Source: Bradyrhizobium sp. CSA207
Lineage (GTDB): Bacteria; Pseudomonadota; Alphaproteobacteria; Rhizobiales; Xanthobacteraceae
NCBI RefSeq assembly: GCF_029051685.1
Contig: NZ_JAACFT010000036.1
Coordinates: 28,627 to 92,626 of the forward strand
Direction: 5' to 3'
Length of the DNA stretch: 64,000 bases
The notes below the pieces were generated by a model. That model was not told where the DNA came from, did no database searches, and worked only from the letters and a program-made list of their open reading frames with translations. The translations under genes were made by a program, and so were the position numbers. Below are positions 54,796 to 63,898 of this stretch, in pieces (within the stretch, counting starts at the first letter, position 1; each line of letters begins with the position of its first letter).

Positions 54796-54978
54796 TCAGG
54801 ACTCTTTCTTTTTCAGGACCTGCCGGCCCTTGTACATGCCGGTCTTGAGGTCGAGATGGTGCGGACGACGGAGCTCGCCGGAATCCTTGTCCTCGACATA
54901 GGTCGGCTTCTTGATCGCGTCAGCCGAGCGGCGCATGCCGCGGCGCGACGGCGAGGTTTTTCTTCTCGGAACGGCCAT
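54796..54978 (-). CDS. rpmF: 50S ribosomal protein L32
   Basis: Sixty residues from ATG 54978, preceded by GAGGGTAATGAA. The sequence MAVPRRKTSPSRRGMRRSAD is the alphaproteobacterial L32 N-terminus, followed by YVEDKDSGELRRPHHLD. Basic and soluble, part of the large subunit. This version lacks the cysteine pairs of zinc-binding L32 forms, as is usual in alphaproteobacteria. It lies 169 bases from mtgA upstream on the same strand. Confidence 0.97.
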   Translation of the reverse strand: MAVPRRKTSPSRRGMRRSADAIKKPTYVEDKDSGELRRPHHLDLKTGMYKGRQVLKKKES

Positions 54979-55146
54979 TTCATTACCCTCTAGGAATTGG
55001 TGTTGTCCGGGCATCGTCCGCGAGGGACGGCTCAGCACCCGCAATAGGAGGCGAGCTGAATGCCGATCAAGGCCGGGCTTATAGAGGAAGGCTGGCCGCA
55101 AAGCTAGGCTTTTGGACCGGAAAATGCGCCCGAAAACGACCCAAAA

Positions 55147-55821
55147 TCAGCGACTTTCCCGCCAGCAGGTCGACAGCGAGCTGGCCTGCGCCCGCGCCAC
55201 ATAGGTCCCGGCCAACCGCCGGACGCCCGGGCCGGGGGTTCTGGCACTGCGTTTGACCGGATTGGGCAGGGTCGAGACCAGCAGCGCCGCTTCCCGGGGG
55301 GACAGGCTGGCGGCCGATTTGCCGAAGGCATAGGCGCTGCCCGCCTCCACCCCAAACTGGCCCTGAGGGCCGAGCTCGGCGATGTTGAGGTAAATCTCCA
55401 GAATCCGCGGCTTGGGCAGGACGAGGTCAATCCACAGCGCCAGCGGGAATTCCAGCGCCTTGCGGACGAAGTCCCGCCCCTGCCAGAGGAACAGGTTCTT
55501 GGCCACCTGCTGGGTGATGGTGGAGGCGCCCCGGAACGGCGTGCCGTCCTCCTGGGCATCGTCGATGGCCTCGCGCAGCGCGCCCCAGTCGATGCCGTGA
55601 TGCTTGCAGAAATGGGCATCCTCGGCCGCCACCACCGCGCGCGGCAAATAGGGCGACATCGCCGCCAGATCGATCCATTCCCGTTGCATCGGCGCGCCCC
55701 GGAGCGAGCGCCAGGCCATCAGCGTCGAAACGGGGTGGCCGGTGCGGTAGAACGGCGCGATCACATAGGGCGCGAGAGCTGCGACCGCGAGCATCACCAG
55801 CAGGATTTTGACGATGCGCAA
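55147..55821 (-). CDS. mtgA: Monofunctional biosynthetic peptidoglycan transglycosylase
   Basis: Inner-membrane enzyme of 224 residues that polymerises lipid II into glycan strands. One membrane helix (about 5-22) precedes a GT51 domain with the catalytic glutamate in VAAEDAHFCKHHG and the motifs GASTITQQVAKNLFLW, RKALEFPLAL and EIYLNIAELG. The start is TTG 55821, with GGAAAGG upstream; longer frames add residues with no membrane signal. It is divergent from the polyprenyl synthase, which supplies lipid carrier precursors, a gene order I recall in Bradyrhizobium. Confidence 0.93.
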   Translation of the reverse strand: MRIVKILLVMLAVAALAPYVIAPFYRTGHPVSTLMAWRSLRGAPMQREWIDLAAMSPYLPRAVVAAEDAHFCKHHGIDWGALREAIDDAQEDGTPFRGASTITQQVAKNLFLWQGRDFVRKALEFPLALWIDLVLPKPRILEIYLNIAELGPQGQFGVEAGSAYAFGKSAASLSPREAALLVSTLPNPVKRSARTPGPGVRRLAGTYVARAQASSLSTCWRESR

Positions 55822-55982
55822 ATCGACCTTTCCGGCGCAAAATGAAACGCGGCTGTGGGCTGGGCCATTAAGTCTGTGATAATTCGGGCCTTTTCCAGCA
55901 CTTTTTAGGCCTTCCAAACGATTGACTGAGGCGGGCTCATAAAGGATTGTCCCGCCGAATTTTAGTTCTGGAGCCCTTCTTG

Positions 55983-56906
55983 ATGACCGGCACGTCCCCG
56001 TCAGATTTCGCCAAACGTCTGGACAAGACCGCTGATGATACCGAAGCCCTGCTCGGGCGTTTGCTGGCGGACGACATCCTGCCCGATGAGATCGCGCGGC
56101 CCAAGCGACTGATGGACGCAATGCGCTATTCGAGCCTCAACGGCGGCAAGCGCCTGCGGCCCTTCCTGGTGGTCGAGAGCGCGGCCGTGTTCGGCGTTCC
56201 CCGCGAGGCCGCGCTGCTGGCCGGTGCCGCGCTCGAATGCATCCACTGCTATTCGCTGATCCACGACGACCTGCCGGCGATGGACAATTCGGACCTGCGC
56301 CGCGGCCGTCCCACCCTGCACAAGAAGACCGACGATGCGACCGCGATCCTCGCCGGCGACGGCCTGTTGACGCTCGCCTTCGACATCATTACCCGCGACG
56401 AGATCCACGGCGACGCCAACGTGCGGCTGCTGCTGACACGCGCGCTGGCGCGCTGCGCCGGCATCGGCGGCATGGTCGGCGGCCAAATGCTCGATCTCGC
56501 CGGCGAAGGTCGGTTCGGCGACCGCGAGCCGGTCGATGTCGCGCGCCTCCAGCAGATGAAGACCGGCGCGCTGCTGCGCTATGGCTGTATTGCCGGCGCA
56601 ATCCTCGGACAGGCGACGCCTGCGGAATATCAGGCGCTCGACGATTACGGCCGCGCGCTCGGCGAAGCCTTCCAGATCGCCGACGATCTGCTCGACGTCG
56701 AGGGCGACGCGGCAGCGCTCGGCAAGCCCTCGGGGCAGGACGCGGCGATGGGCAAGACCACCTTCGTGACCCAGCTCGGCATCGAAGGCGCCAAGCAGCG
56801 CGTGCGCGACCTGCTGGCGCGGGCCGACAGCGCGGTCTCGATCTTCGGCGATCGCGCCGCCGTGCTGCAAGCCGCCGCGCGCTTCGTCGCCGAGCGGAAG
56901 AACTGA
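55983..56906 (+). CDS. Polyprenyl (farnesyl/geranylgeranyl) diphosphate synthase
   Basis: Short-chain prenyl transferase of 307 residues that condenses isopentenyl diphosphate with allylic primers. First Asp-rich motif is HDDLPAMDNSDLRRGRP and the second is IADDLLDVEGD. The residue pattern before the first motif fits the type-II FPP synthase of bacteria (IspA), but chain length is not certain. ATG 55983 is used instead of the upstream start at 55947 because the conserved region begins soon after and GGAG precedes it. Confidence 0.92.
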   Translation: MTGTSPSDFAKRLDKTADDTEALLGRLLADDILPDEIARPKRLMDAMRYSSLNGGKRLRPFLVVESAAVFGVPREAALLAGAALECIHCYSLIHDDLPAMDNSDLRRGRPTLHKKTDDATAILAGDGLLTLAFDIITRDEIHGDANVRLLLTRALARCAGIGGMVGGQMLDLAGEGRFGDREPVDVARLQQMKTGALLRYGCIAGAILGQATPAEYQALDDYGRALGEAFQIADDLLDVEGDAAALGKPSGQDAAMGKTTFVTQLGIEGAKQRVRDLLARADSAVSIFGDRAAVLQAAARFVAERKN

Positions 56907-56928
56907 GGCAAGGATAGAATTTTCACCT

Positions 56929-57069
56929 TGCCCCGCTTGCGGGGAGAGGTCGACATTCAAGCGGAGCTTGAATGTCGGGTGAGGGGGATTCTCCTCGAGC
57001 TCAACTCTCACCGTCCTCGCGGAGACTCCCCGTCACCCCAACCCTCTCCCCGCAAGCGGGGCGAGGGAG
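56929..57069. repeat. Palindromic intergenic repeat, family E, copy 3
   Basis: TTGCCCCGCTTGCGGGGAGA at the left, TCTCCCCGCAAGCGGGGCGA at the right, with an inner pair of arms CATTCAAGC/GCTTGAATG. Fills the gap between the prenyl synthase and the DUF1345 gene. Confidence 0.85.
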
Positions 57070-57120
57070 CGGACCGCCGCTGCGGCGGCAACGAGAATTT
57101 AGCGAGAGGCCGTAGCCGTC

Positions 57121-57807
57121 ATGGCCACCGACAAGGAAGATCCCGCCCTCGCTCGCTTCCGACGCATGTCGCGGCCGATGCGCGTACTCTACGCGCGGCC
57201 GCGAACATTCATCTCACTCGCTGTCGGCATCCTCGTCTGCCTGCTTTTGCCGGGCTCACTCCGACTGACGACGCGGCTCGTGCTCGGCTGGAACGCGCTG
57301 ATCGCGGTCTATCTGATGCTGGTCTACGCAATGATGCTGTGCAACGATCATCAGCACATCCGCCGCGCTGCCGCGATGCAGGACGACGGCCGTTTCGTCA
57401 TTCTGCTGGTGACGGCCGTGGGCGCGTTCGCCAGCATCGCGGCGATCGTCGCCGAGCTCGGCACGCATCGCGGCGCGGCGGAGCTGACCATCGCGATCAC
57501 CACCATCGCACTGTCCTGGGCCGCAGTTCACACGACATTCGCGCTGCACTACGCGCATGACTATTACCGTCACGCCGAGCCCGGCGGGTTGCAGTTCCCG
57601 AGCGGCGACAAAGAAGACCACGCCGATTATTGGGACTTCGTGTATTTCTCGTTCGTGATCGGCATGACTGCGCAGGTCTCCGACGTCGGCATCACCGACA
57701 AGACCATCCGCCGCACCGCCACCGCGCACGGGATCGTGTCTTTCATCTACAACACCGCATTGCTGGCGCTGACGGTGAACATCGCCGCGAGTGCGATTGC
57801 GACATAG
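57121..57807 (+). CDS. DUF1345-family membrane protein
   Basis: Polytopic inner-membrane protein of 228 residues with about five hydrophobic segments and the family's HTTFALHYAHDYY and DFVYFSFVIGMTAQVSDV stretches. Function of the family is not known. ATG 57121 lies just after the family E repeat. Convergent with the GFA-like gene. Confidence 0.9.
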   Translation: MATDKEDPALARFRRMSRPMRVLYARPRTFISLAVGILVCLLLPGSLRLTTRLVLGWNALIAVYLMLVYAMMLCNDHQHIRRAAAMQDDGRFVILLVTAVGAFASIAAIVAELGTHRGAAELTIAITTIALSWAAVHTTFALHYAHDYYRHAEPGGLQFPSGDKEDHADYWDFVYFSFVIGMTAQVSDVGITDKTIRRTATAHGIVSFIYNTALLALTVNIAASAIAT

Positions 57808-57852
57808 CTGTCGTCCCGGCCTAGTGCGCAATTGCGCACGGGCGGGTTCCCC

Positions 57853-58281
57853 CTAGCCATCCCCGATGTGCCCGCGATATTGCGGCAGATTGTCCGTAAT
57901 TTCGTACCACGGCGCCTTGGAGCCCACGAAAATATGGGCACTTGGCCGAATCGAGGGGGCGTCGATCAGAGTTCCCATGGCGACATGGACCCATTTTCCT
58001 TCCCGCACCCGGGAATAGAGCAGCGAGCCGCAGCGCGCGCAGTGCGCGTCATGGGTGACGTCGTCCCCGAAAAGGGTGCGCTGGTCCTCGCCATGGACGA
58101 CGCGGAGCTTGCTCTGCTCGATCCCGGCGAACGGTTTGAAGGCGGAGCCTGTGGTGCGGCGGCAGTTCGAGCAGTGGCAGTTCATCGCGTAGGCGAATTC
58201 GTCCGCCACCTCAAAGCGCACGGCGCGGCAGCAGCATTCGCCGGCAAGGATGCGAGCGTTAGAATTTTCTGATCCGGTCAT
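57853..58281 (-). CDS. GFA-family (Mss4-like fold) zinc protein
   Basis: One hundred and forty-two residues from ATG 58281. Cysteine zinc motifs are readable: GECCCRAVRF, NCHCSNCRRTTG and DAHCARCGSLLY. The family is named after glutathione-dependent formaldehyde-activating enzyme, but most members are of unknown activity and this should not be taken as formaldehyde metabolism. Single gene, convergent with the DUF1345 gene and divergent from the NTF2-like gene. Confidence 0.88.
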   Translation of the reverse strand: MTGSENSNARILAGECCCRAVRFEVADEFAYAMNCHCSNCRRTTGSAFKPFAGIEQSKLRVVHGEDQRTLFGDDVTHDAHCARCGSLLYSRVREGKWVHVAMGTLIDAPSIRPSAHIFVGSKAPWYEITDNLPQYRGHIGDG

Positions 58282-58378
58282 CACTGATGCCCTCGCGCGA
58301 ATGGCGGGAGACACCCATAGCGCAATTTGGTGTGTAAGACTAAGTTTCCCCTCGAGCCATCATTCAAAGGAATGACCC

Positions 58379-58753
58379 ATGAGCCAGAATCGTTCGAGCG
58401 TCGAAGCCGTCGTGCAAAGCTATTTTGACGGATTGTACGAGGGCGACGCGGAAAAACTCGGCGCCATCTTTCACCCCTCGGCTGATTTGCGCTGGGTCGA
58501 GAAGGGCGAATTGCAGGTGCTGACCGTGCCCGACTGGCTCGAGCGCGTGCGCAAGCGCGCTTCCGCCAAGGCCGAAGGCAAGCCGCGCGAGGATTTCATC
58601 GTCACCATCGACCGTTCGGATGACAAGACCGCCTTCATCAAGGTCAAGTGCCAACTGCCGCCGCGCTATTTCACCGACTATTTGGTCGCGATGAAGCTCG
58701 GCGACGGCTGGCAGATCGTGTCGAAGTCGTACCGGTATGATCTGAAAGAGTGA
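58379..58753 (+). CDS. NTF2-like / lumazine-binding-type protein
   Basis: Small protein of 124 residues with the SnoaL/NTF2 cone fold (VVQSYFDGLYEGDAEKLGAI, FHPSADLRWVEKGE, YLVAMKLGDGWQIVSKSY). Most like the putative lumazine-binding group; such proteins bind small hydrophobic ligands or act as isomerases, and the job is unknown. ATG 58379. Confidence 0.85.
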   Translation: MSQNRSSVEAVVQSYFDGLYEGDAEKLGAIFHPSADLRWVEKGELQVLTVPDWLERVRKRASAKAEGKPREDFIVTIDRSDDKTAFIKVKCQLPPRYFTDYLVAMKLGDGWQIVSKSYRYDLKE

Positions 58754-58810
58754 GGAGGGCTTCCGCCGCTCGCCGCGTCTCACTGTTCAGAACGCCCTGT
58801 CCACATCCTC

Positions 58811-58890
58811 CGTCATTGCGAGCGCAGCGAAGCAATCCAGAATCTTTCCGCGGAGACAGCCTGGATTGCTTCGCTACGCTCGCAATGACG
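58811..58890. repeat. Palindromic intergenic repeat, family B, copy 4
   Basis: CGTCATTGCGAGCGCAGCGA and AGCAATCCAG, then the complement ending in CTCGCAATGACG. Located between the NTF2-like and beta-lactamase genes. Confidence 0.9.
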
Positions 58891-58943
58891 ACGTGGATAG
58901 CGTGTGCGCTACGTTTTCCCTCCGTCTCGCCTGAAGGTCCCCC

Positions 58944-59801
58944 ATGCTCCTCGATCGTCGATCCCTGCTCGCTTCACTGTGCTGGATGGCCGCCTCTCCC
59001 GTGTTTGCCTCAGACGCGCCGCCTGAACTCGAATCCTACGAGCGCGAGAGCGGCGCGCGCGTCGGGGTCTACGCGGAAAATCTCGCCACCGGCGCAAAGC
59101 TCGCCTGGCGCGCCGACGAGCGGTTCGTGATGTGCTCGACGTTCAAGGCCTCGCTTGCAGCCTGCGTGCTGGCCCGGGTCGATCGCGGCGAGGAGCAGCT
59201 TGCGGCCGTGATCCCCTACGGCCAGGCCGACCTGCTGGAATACGCACCGGTCGCAAAGCAGAACCTCGCGGCCGGCGCGATGTCAGTCACTGAGATGTGC
59301 AAGGCGATCGTCGAGCTCAGCGACAACACCTGCGCCAATTTGCTGCTGGCACGGATCGGCGGGCCCGCCGCACTCACTGCGTTCTGGCGATCGCTCGGAG
59401 ACACCACCTCGCGGCTCGACCATAACGAGCCCGCGCTGAACCGTTCGCCACCCGGCGATCCCCACGACACCACCACGCCGGCCGCGATGGCGGGCAATCT
59501 GCGGCGGCTGGTGACGCGCGAGGCACTGTCGCTTTCATCGCGCGCCCAGCTCACCGACTGGATGGTGGGCTGCAAGACCGGCGCCAACCGACTGCGCGGC
59601 GGCCTGCCCGCGAGCTGGAAGATCGGCGACAAGACCGGCAACAACGGCAAGGACGCATCTGGCGATATCGCGGTGGTCTGGCCCAGGCCCGGCGCGCCGA
59701 TTCTGATCGCGGCCTATGTCCAGGGCGGCTCGCCGAGCGCGGCGCAGATCGAGGCGGTGTTCGCGCGCATCGGGCACATGGTGGCCGAGCGGCTGGCCTG
59801 A
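58944..59801 (+). CDS. Class A beta-lactamase
   Basis: Exported serine beta-lactamase of 285 residues. The signal region MLLDRRSLLASLCWMAASPV has an arginine pair consistent with Tat export. All class A motifs are present: STFK (Ser65-Lys68), SDN (126-128), the omega-loop glutamate in NEPALN (Glu162) and KTG (230-232). A cysteine (Cys64) directly precedes the catalytic serine. Chromosomal, with no mobile element nearby, so probably an ancestral gene. Spectrum cannot be told from sequence by eye. Confidence 0.93.
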   Translation: MLLDRRSLLASLCWMAASPVFASDAPPELESYERESGARVGVYAENLATGAKLAWRADERFVMCSTFKASLAACVLARVDRGEEQLAAVIPYGQADLLEYAPVAKQNLAAGAMSVTEMCKAIVELSDNTCANLLLARIGGPAALTAFWRSLGDTTSRLDHNEPALNRSPPGDPHDTTTPAAMAGNLRRLVTREALSLSSRAQLTDWMVGCKTGANRLRGGLPASWKIGDKTGNNGKDASGDIAVVWPRPGAPILIAAYVQGGSPSAAQIEAVFARIGHMVAERLA

Positions 59802-59848
59802 CCGCACGCATTGACCTTACAGTCGCTTCCGGGTGATGACAGGCGATC

Positions 59849-61456
59849 ATGGAAGCGACGTTTCAGATCTTTCTCATCCTGCTAGCCGTGCTGGCATGTG
59901 TGGCGCTGGCCGCACGCCGCTTCAACGTGGCGCCCGCCATTCTCCTGATGCTGGCCGGCGTCGGCCTCGCCTTCGTGCCGGGCATGCCGCCGGTCGAGCT
60001 GCCGCCGCAGCTGGTGCTGTTGATGGTGCTGCCGCCATTGATCTACTCGGCCAGCGTCGCCATGAGCTGGCGCGAGTTCCGCAAGAATCTGCGCCCCATC
60101 GTGCTGCTTGCGGTGGGGGCGGTGATGTTCACTGCGGCGATGGTGGCGACCGCCACACACTATTTGATCGGCCTGCCCTGGACCATCGGCTTCCTGCTCG
60201 GGGCCATCGTCGCGCCGCCCGACGTGGTGGCACCGCTGGCAATCGCGCGACGGCTGAACATGCCGCGCCGGATATTGGTCGTGCTGGAGGGCGAAGGGCT
60301 CGCAAATGACGCCACCGCGCTGATCCTCTATCGATTTGCGCTCGCTGCGATCATGGTCGGCCATTTCTCGCTGCCGGTCGCGGTCGGCGAGTTCTCCCTG
60401 ATCGTCGCCGGCGAAATCGCCTACGGCATCGGCGTCGGCTGGCTCTCGCTGCGCGCCCGCAAATGGTCCGGGGATCCGCAGGTCGAGCTGACGCTGTCGC
60501 TGATCACCCCTTACGTCTCCTACTGGCTGCCCGAACATGTCGGCGGCTCCGGCGTGATCGCCACGGTCGCATGCGGCCTCTATGTGAGCTGGAACGGCCC
60601 GCTGCTGATCTCCTCGGCGACGCGCCTGCAAGGCATCTTCTTCTGGGACCTCGTGATCTATTTGATCGAGGGCCTGCTGTTCCTGCTCACCGGCTTCCAG
60701 ATGCGCGCGCTGTACGAGAAATCGAAGGCGTTCCCGCTCGACGACATCATGATCGCGACTGCAGTGGTCGTGGTGATCATCGTCATCGCGCGCTTTGCCT
60801 GGCTGTTTCCGGCCACCTACCTGCCGCGGGTCTTGAGCAAAAGCCTGCGCGAACGCGATCCGTCGCCGCCCTGGCAATGGGCCTTCACGCTCGCCTTTAC
60901 GGGTGTGCGCGGCGCAGTATCGCTCGCAGCGGCGCTGGCGCTGCCGTTCACGCTGCCGGACGGCGAGGCCTTTCCGTACCGCGACCTGATCCTGTTCGTC
61001 GCCTTCGGCGTCATCTTCATCACCCTGATCGGCGTCGGTCTTACCCTGCCGCCGGTGGTCCGTTGGCTTGGCATTGCGGATGCCGGTCATCACGAGCATG
61101 CACTCGAGCACGAGGCGGAAATTGCCGCGCGGCGTCAGGCGCTCGACGCCGCACTGAAATCGCTCGACGCGCTGACGGGAGAGAAAGCGGTCTCGGAGGA
61201 AGTGATGCGGCTGCTCCGCGCGCGTCACGAGATCCGCGCCAACCAGCTTCCGGACTCGCTCGATCCCGCCCACCACGACGTCTCCGCCGCCGGCACCGCG
61301 CTGACCCGCGAGCTGATCGCCGCCGAGCGCAAGTTCATCCACGAGCTCCTGCGCGACGGCCAGATCACCGACGAGACCAGGCGCCGGATCGAGCGCGATC
61401 TGGATCTGGAGGAAGCAAGTTTGGCGAACAGGGAGTATCGGGGGGCGCCGTTGTAG
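59849..61456 (+). CDS. Sodium/proton antiporter, CPA1 family
   Basis: Inner-membrane antiporter of 535 residues from ATG 59849. About twelve hydrophobic helices, with the ion-site motifs LGAIVAPPDVVAPLAIARRL and EGEGLANDATALILYRF, plus the family's FTGVRGAVSLAAALALPF. The C-terminal 110 residues are charged and cytoplasmic, probably regulatory. Alone on its strand; 47 bases after the beta-lactamase stop. Confidence 0.92.
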   Translation: MEATFQIFLILLAVLACVALAARRFNVAPAILLMLAGVGLAFVPGMPPVELPPQLVLLMVLPPLIYSASVAMSWREFRKNLRPIVLLAVGAVMFTAAMVATATHYLIGLPWTIGFLLGAIVAPPDVVAPLAIARRLNMPRRILVVLEGEGLANDATALILYRFALAAIMVGHFSLPVAVGEFSLIVAGEIAYGIGVGWLSLRARKWSGDPQVELTLSLITPYVSYWLPEHVGGSGVIATVACGLYVSWNGPLLISSATRLQGIFFWDLVIYLIEGLLFLLTGFQMRALYEKSKAFPLDDIMIATAVVVVIIVIARFAWLFPATYLPRVLSKSLRERDPSPPWQWAFTLAFTGVRGAVSLAAALALPFTLPDGEAFPYRDLILFVAFGVIFITLIGVGLTLPPVVRWLGIADAGHHEHALEHEAEIAARRQALDAALKSLDALTGEKAVSEEVMRLLRARHEIRANQLPDSLDPAHHDVSAAGTALTRELIAAERKFIHELLRDGQITDETRRRIERDLDLEEASLANREYRGAPL

Positions 61457-61485
61457 GCGCGCTGTCGTCCCGGCGAAGGCCGCCT

Positions 61486-61565
61486 CGTCATGGCGAGCGC
61501 AGCGAAGCAATCCAGACTGCCCCCGCGGAGAGACTCTGGATTGCTTCGCTGCGCTCGCAATGACG
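61486..61565. repeat. Palindromic intergenic repeat, family B, copy 5, with a family C arm
   Basis: CGTCATGGCGAGCGCAGCGA and AGCAATCCAG then the complement ending CTCGCAATGACG. Immediately to the left (61463-61482) is a lone family C arm, as if the two families had been inserted side by side. Confidence 0.85.
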
Positions 61566-61587
61566 ATTGTGGAAACGGCGGAGCACA

Positions 61588-62400
61588 CTACCGCCTCTCG
61601 CAAAACTCCCGCATCGCCGCCGCGACGGCTGCCGCAATCAGCTCCTGCCGCTCCGGCGAGTTCATCGCCATTTCCTCGTCGCGGTTGATGATGGAGCCGG
61701 CCTCGAGCAGCACTGCGGCGCTTCGGGTCCGCGAGAGCACGACGAGTCCGTCATAGCGGTAGACGCCGACATCCTTGTCGAGCAGCTGGCGGCGGTAACG
61801 GCCCATCACCGGCAGGGTGTACTGGCTGGCATAGTGCAGGCCATGCTCCTTCAGCTCCCTGCCCAGCAGCCGGGCGAAGGCGAGGCTTGCGCCAAACCGC
61901 GGATTGCGCTCGGACACGAACAGCGAATGGCCGCCGAAGCGATCGCTGAAGAAGCTCTTGGCGCCGTCGAACTCCCATTCCTCGATCATCTTGTCCGGCA
62001 CCGAGTCGTGGTGGACCGACAGGAAGAAGTCTGCATGCGCATCATTGGCGGCACCGACGCGCTTGAGCAGGCTCGCCCTCGCCTTGCCTTCCGTGACGAG
62101 CACACGGGTCGCGGCAAAGCCTCCCGACTTCAATCGCTCGCCGATGAGCTTTGCCAGATGAAGATTGAAGCCGAACTCCGGGTCATTGCGCGCGCTGGTC
62201 GCGCCCTGCGACTCGGAGGTGTGCCCCACATCGACGACGATCCGGAATTTTCGCGGCTCGCATTTTTCCGGCGCCGTCGGCCTTGCTCTGGCCTTTGTCA
62301 CTTTCCGTGCAGGAACAGCATGGCCTTGATCGATCGGCGACAGCGCAAGCGTGACGAGCGAGGCGACGATTGCTGCTATGATGCCCCGCGCTGACGACAA
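61588..62400 (-). CDS. N-acetylmuramoyl-L-alanine amidase (Amidase_3)
   Basis: Secreted zinc amidase of 270 residues that cuts peptide stems from peptidoglycan. A hydrophobic N-terminus (GIIAAIVASLVTLALSPI) acts as signal, then the catalytic domain: zinc His in VVDVGHTSES, Glu in NDPEFGFNLHL, His in FLSVHHDSVP and the catalytic Glu in VLLEAGSIINRDEE. The start is TTG 62400, with GGAG upstream inside the end of the Rieske gene; the gap is three bases, so the genes are coupled, although no shared function is obvious. Confidence 0.88.
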   Translation of the reverse strand: MSSARGIIAAIVASLVTLALSPIDQGHAVPARKVTKARARPTAPEKCEPRKFRIVVDVGHTSESQGATSARNDPEFGFNLHLAKLIGERLKSGGFAATRVLVTEGKARASLLKRVGAANDAHADFFLSVHHDSVPDKMIEEWEFDGAKSFFSDRFGGHSLFVSERNPRFGASLAFARLLGRELKEHGLHYASQYTLPVMGRYRRQLLDKDVGVYRYDGLVVLSRTRSAAVLLEAGSIINRDEEMAMNSPERQELIAAAVAAAMREFCERR

Positions 62401-62403
62401 GCT

Positions 62404-63741
62404 CTACTCCGCCGCTGCAATCCGGGGACGCCCGACAAAGCCCGCAATGTCGCCGAAACGCTCCAGCATCACCGCGGGCAGATCCTTAGCCTTGCTGGTG
62501 ACGCAGGCCCCGGAGCGCACCGCATAGCGATTCTGATGCGCGGCCTGCGGCGGGGCCTCGCCCTGCTGGAGCGCGCGGGCGAGGTCCATCACGGTCTTGC
62601 GGAAGTGCATGATGCCAAGATCGGTCGGACCGAGATGCTCGCGGGTGCGGTCGGCGATCGGGCCCTGGCTGTCCTGCACGGCGGCATCCTCCTCGGAAAC
62701 GCCCTTGATGCCGGTGTAGCTCCTGGTCTTCTGCAGCTTGCGATCAATCAGATAGTCGTTGCCCTTGTGGCGCAGCGGCACGTAATTGTCATCGACCTCC
62801 GCGATCACGCCGTTGCCGCGGTCGTAGGCCTCACGCTCGGCTTGAGTCAGCGGCCGCTCTGGATTCCACACGTAGGTGTAGATCCAGCAATTGGTGTCGG
62901 TGACCGGCACGAAACTCTGGCCAAAAATATTCTCGCCGGGCATCGCGCTCGGCGCATAGGCGTGGAACGGCATCAGGAACTGCGCGATGCGCCAATAGAT
63001 GTTGTCGCCGCCGGTAAGCCGGCCGCCGGCGATGGTAAGGCCGGCGTCGTGCGGAGCGATCTTGATCACCGGGCGCGGGTCCTCGGCGATCCAACGCATG
63101 TGGTCGCTCGACATCCGCGCGATCGGGTTCACAAAATGCTTCTTGATGTCCAAAATCTCGTTCTCCTCCTTGTCGAAGGAGAGATGCGCGAAGGTGAAAT
63201 GCGCGGTGTCGATCGAGCCTTCCAGCGCCTGCACCCAGTTGCAATCCTGCCATTTCTTGCTGACGTAGCGATGCGAGGCCGGCAGCAGCGCCATTTCAAG
63301 ATCGGGCAACTCGGGCATAACATCGGCCGGGCCCATATAGGCCCATATCATCTCGCCCCATTCGCGCACCGGATAGGACTTGATGCGGATGAGATCCTTG
63401 GCATGGAGATCGGGATAGGAGGTCGGCATGTCGACGCATTTGCCGTCGGTATCGAACTTCCAGCCGTGATAGACGCAGCGGATGCCGCATTCCTCGTTGC
63501 GCCCGAGCCAGAGATTGGCGCCGCGATGCGGGCAATACTGGTCGATGATTCCGACGACGCCGCGCGAGTCGCGGAAGGCGAGCAGTTCCTCGCCGAGCAC
63601 GACGATCTTCTTCGGTTCGCCGTCGGGCTCGGGCAGTTCTTCGGACAGCAGAACGGGAATCCAGAAGCGACGCAACAACTCGCCCATGCCAGTTCCCGGG
63701 CCGGACTCTGTCAGGAACTTGTTGTCCTCGGCGCGGAGCAT
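62404..63741 (-). CDS. Rieske-type aromatic-ring-hydroxylating oxygenase, large subunit
   Basis: Non-haem iron oxygenase of 445 residues. The Rieske domain has CPHRGANLWLGRNEE with the following CVYHGWKFD, giving the Cys-His/Cys-His cluster. The mononuclear iron site has the bridging Asp-type segment EGSIDTAHFTFAHLSFDK. Family style is that of phthalate 4,5-dioxygenase or similar. No reductase or ferredoxin gene adjoins it, so electrons come from proteins encoded elsewhere. ATG 63741 follows GGAGGGTCCGCC. Confidence 0.92.
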   Translation of the reverse strand: MLRAEDNKFLTESGPGTGMGELLRRFWIPVLLSEELPEPDGEPKKIVVLGEELLAFRDSRGVVGIIDQYCPHRGANLWLGRNEECGIRCVYHGWKFDTDGKCVDMPTSYPDLHAKDLIRIKSYPVREWGEMIWAYMGPADVMPELPDLEMALLPASHRYVSKKWQDCNWVQALEGSIDTAHFTFAHLSFDKEENEILDIKKHFVNPIARMSSDHMRWIAEDPRPVIKIAPHDAGLTIAGGRLTGGDNIYWRIAQFLMPFHAYAPSAMPGENIFGQSFVPVTDTNCWIYTYVWNPERPLTQAEREAYDRGNGVIAEVDDNYVPLRHKGNDYLIDRKLQKTRSYTGIKGVSEEDAAVQDSQGPIADRTREHLGPTDLGIMHFRKTVMDLARALQQGEAPPQAAHQNRYAVRSGACVTSKAKDLPAVMLERFGDIAGFVGRPRIAAAE

Positions 63742-63814
63742 GGCGGACCCTCCCCGATTTGTTTTCGGCAAGATTGGCGCGGGAGCGGGAGGACGTCAAC
63801 GCGGAAAGCGGTGC

Positions 63815-63898
63815 GTAGGGCGCGTTAGCGAAGCGTAACCCGCCGCTTCTCGCGTCGCGGCCGAAATGGTGGATTACGCTTCGCTAACCCACCCTGTA
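63815..63898. repeat. Palindromic intergenic repeat, family A, copy 4
   Basis: GTAGGGCGCGTTAGCGAAGC at the left and GCTTCGCTAACCCACCCTG at the right. A diverged copy upstream of the Rieske oxygenase gene. The last hundred bases of the window contain no supported feature. Confidence 0.8.

Noticed and set aside
57853..58281. Formaldehyde detoxification by the GFA-family protein
   Set aside because: The family name comes from one member whose activity is disputed; only the zinc-binding fold is supported here.
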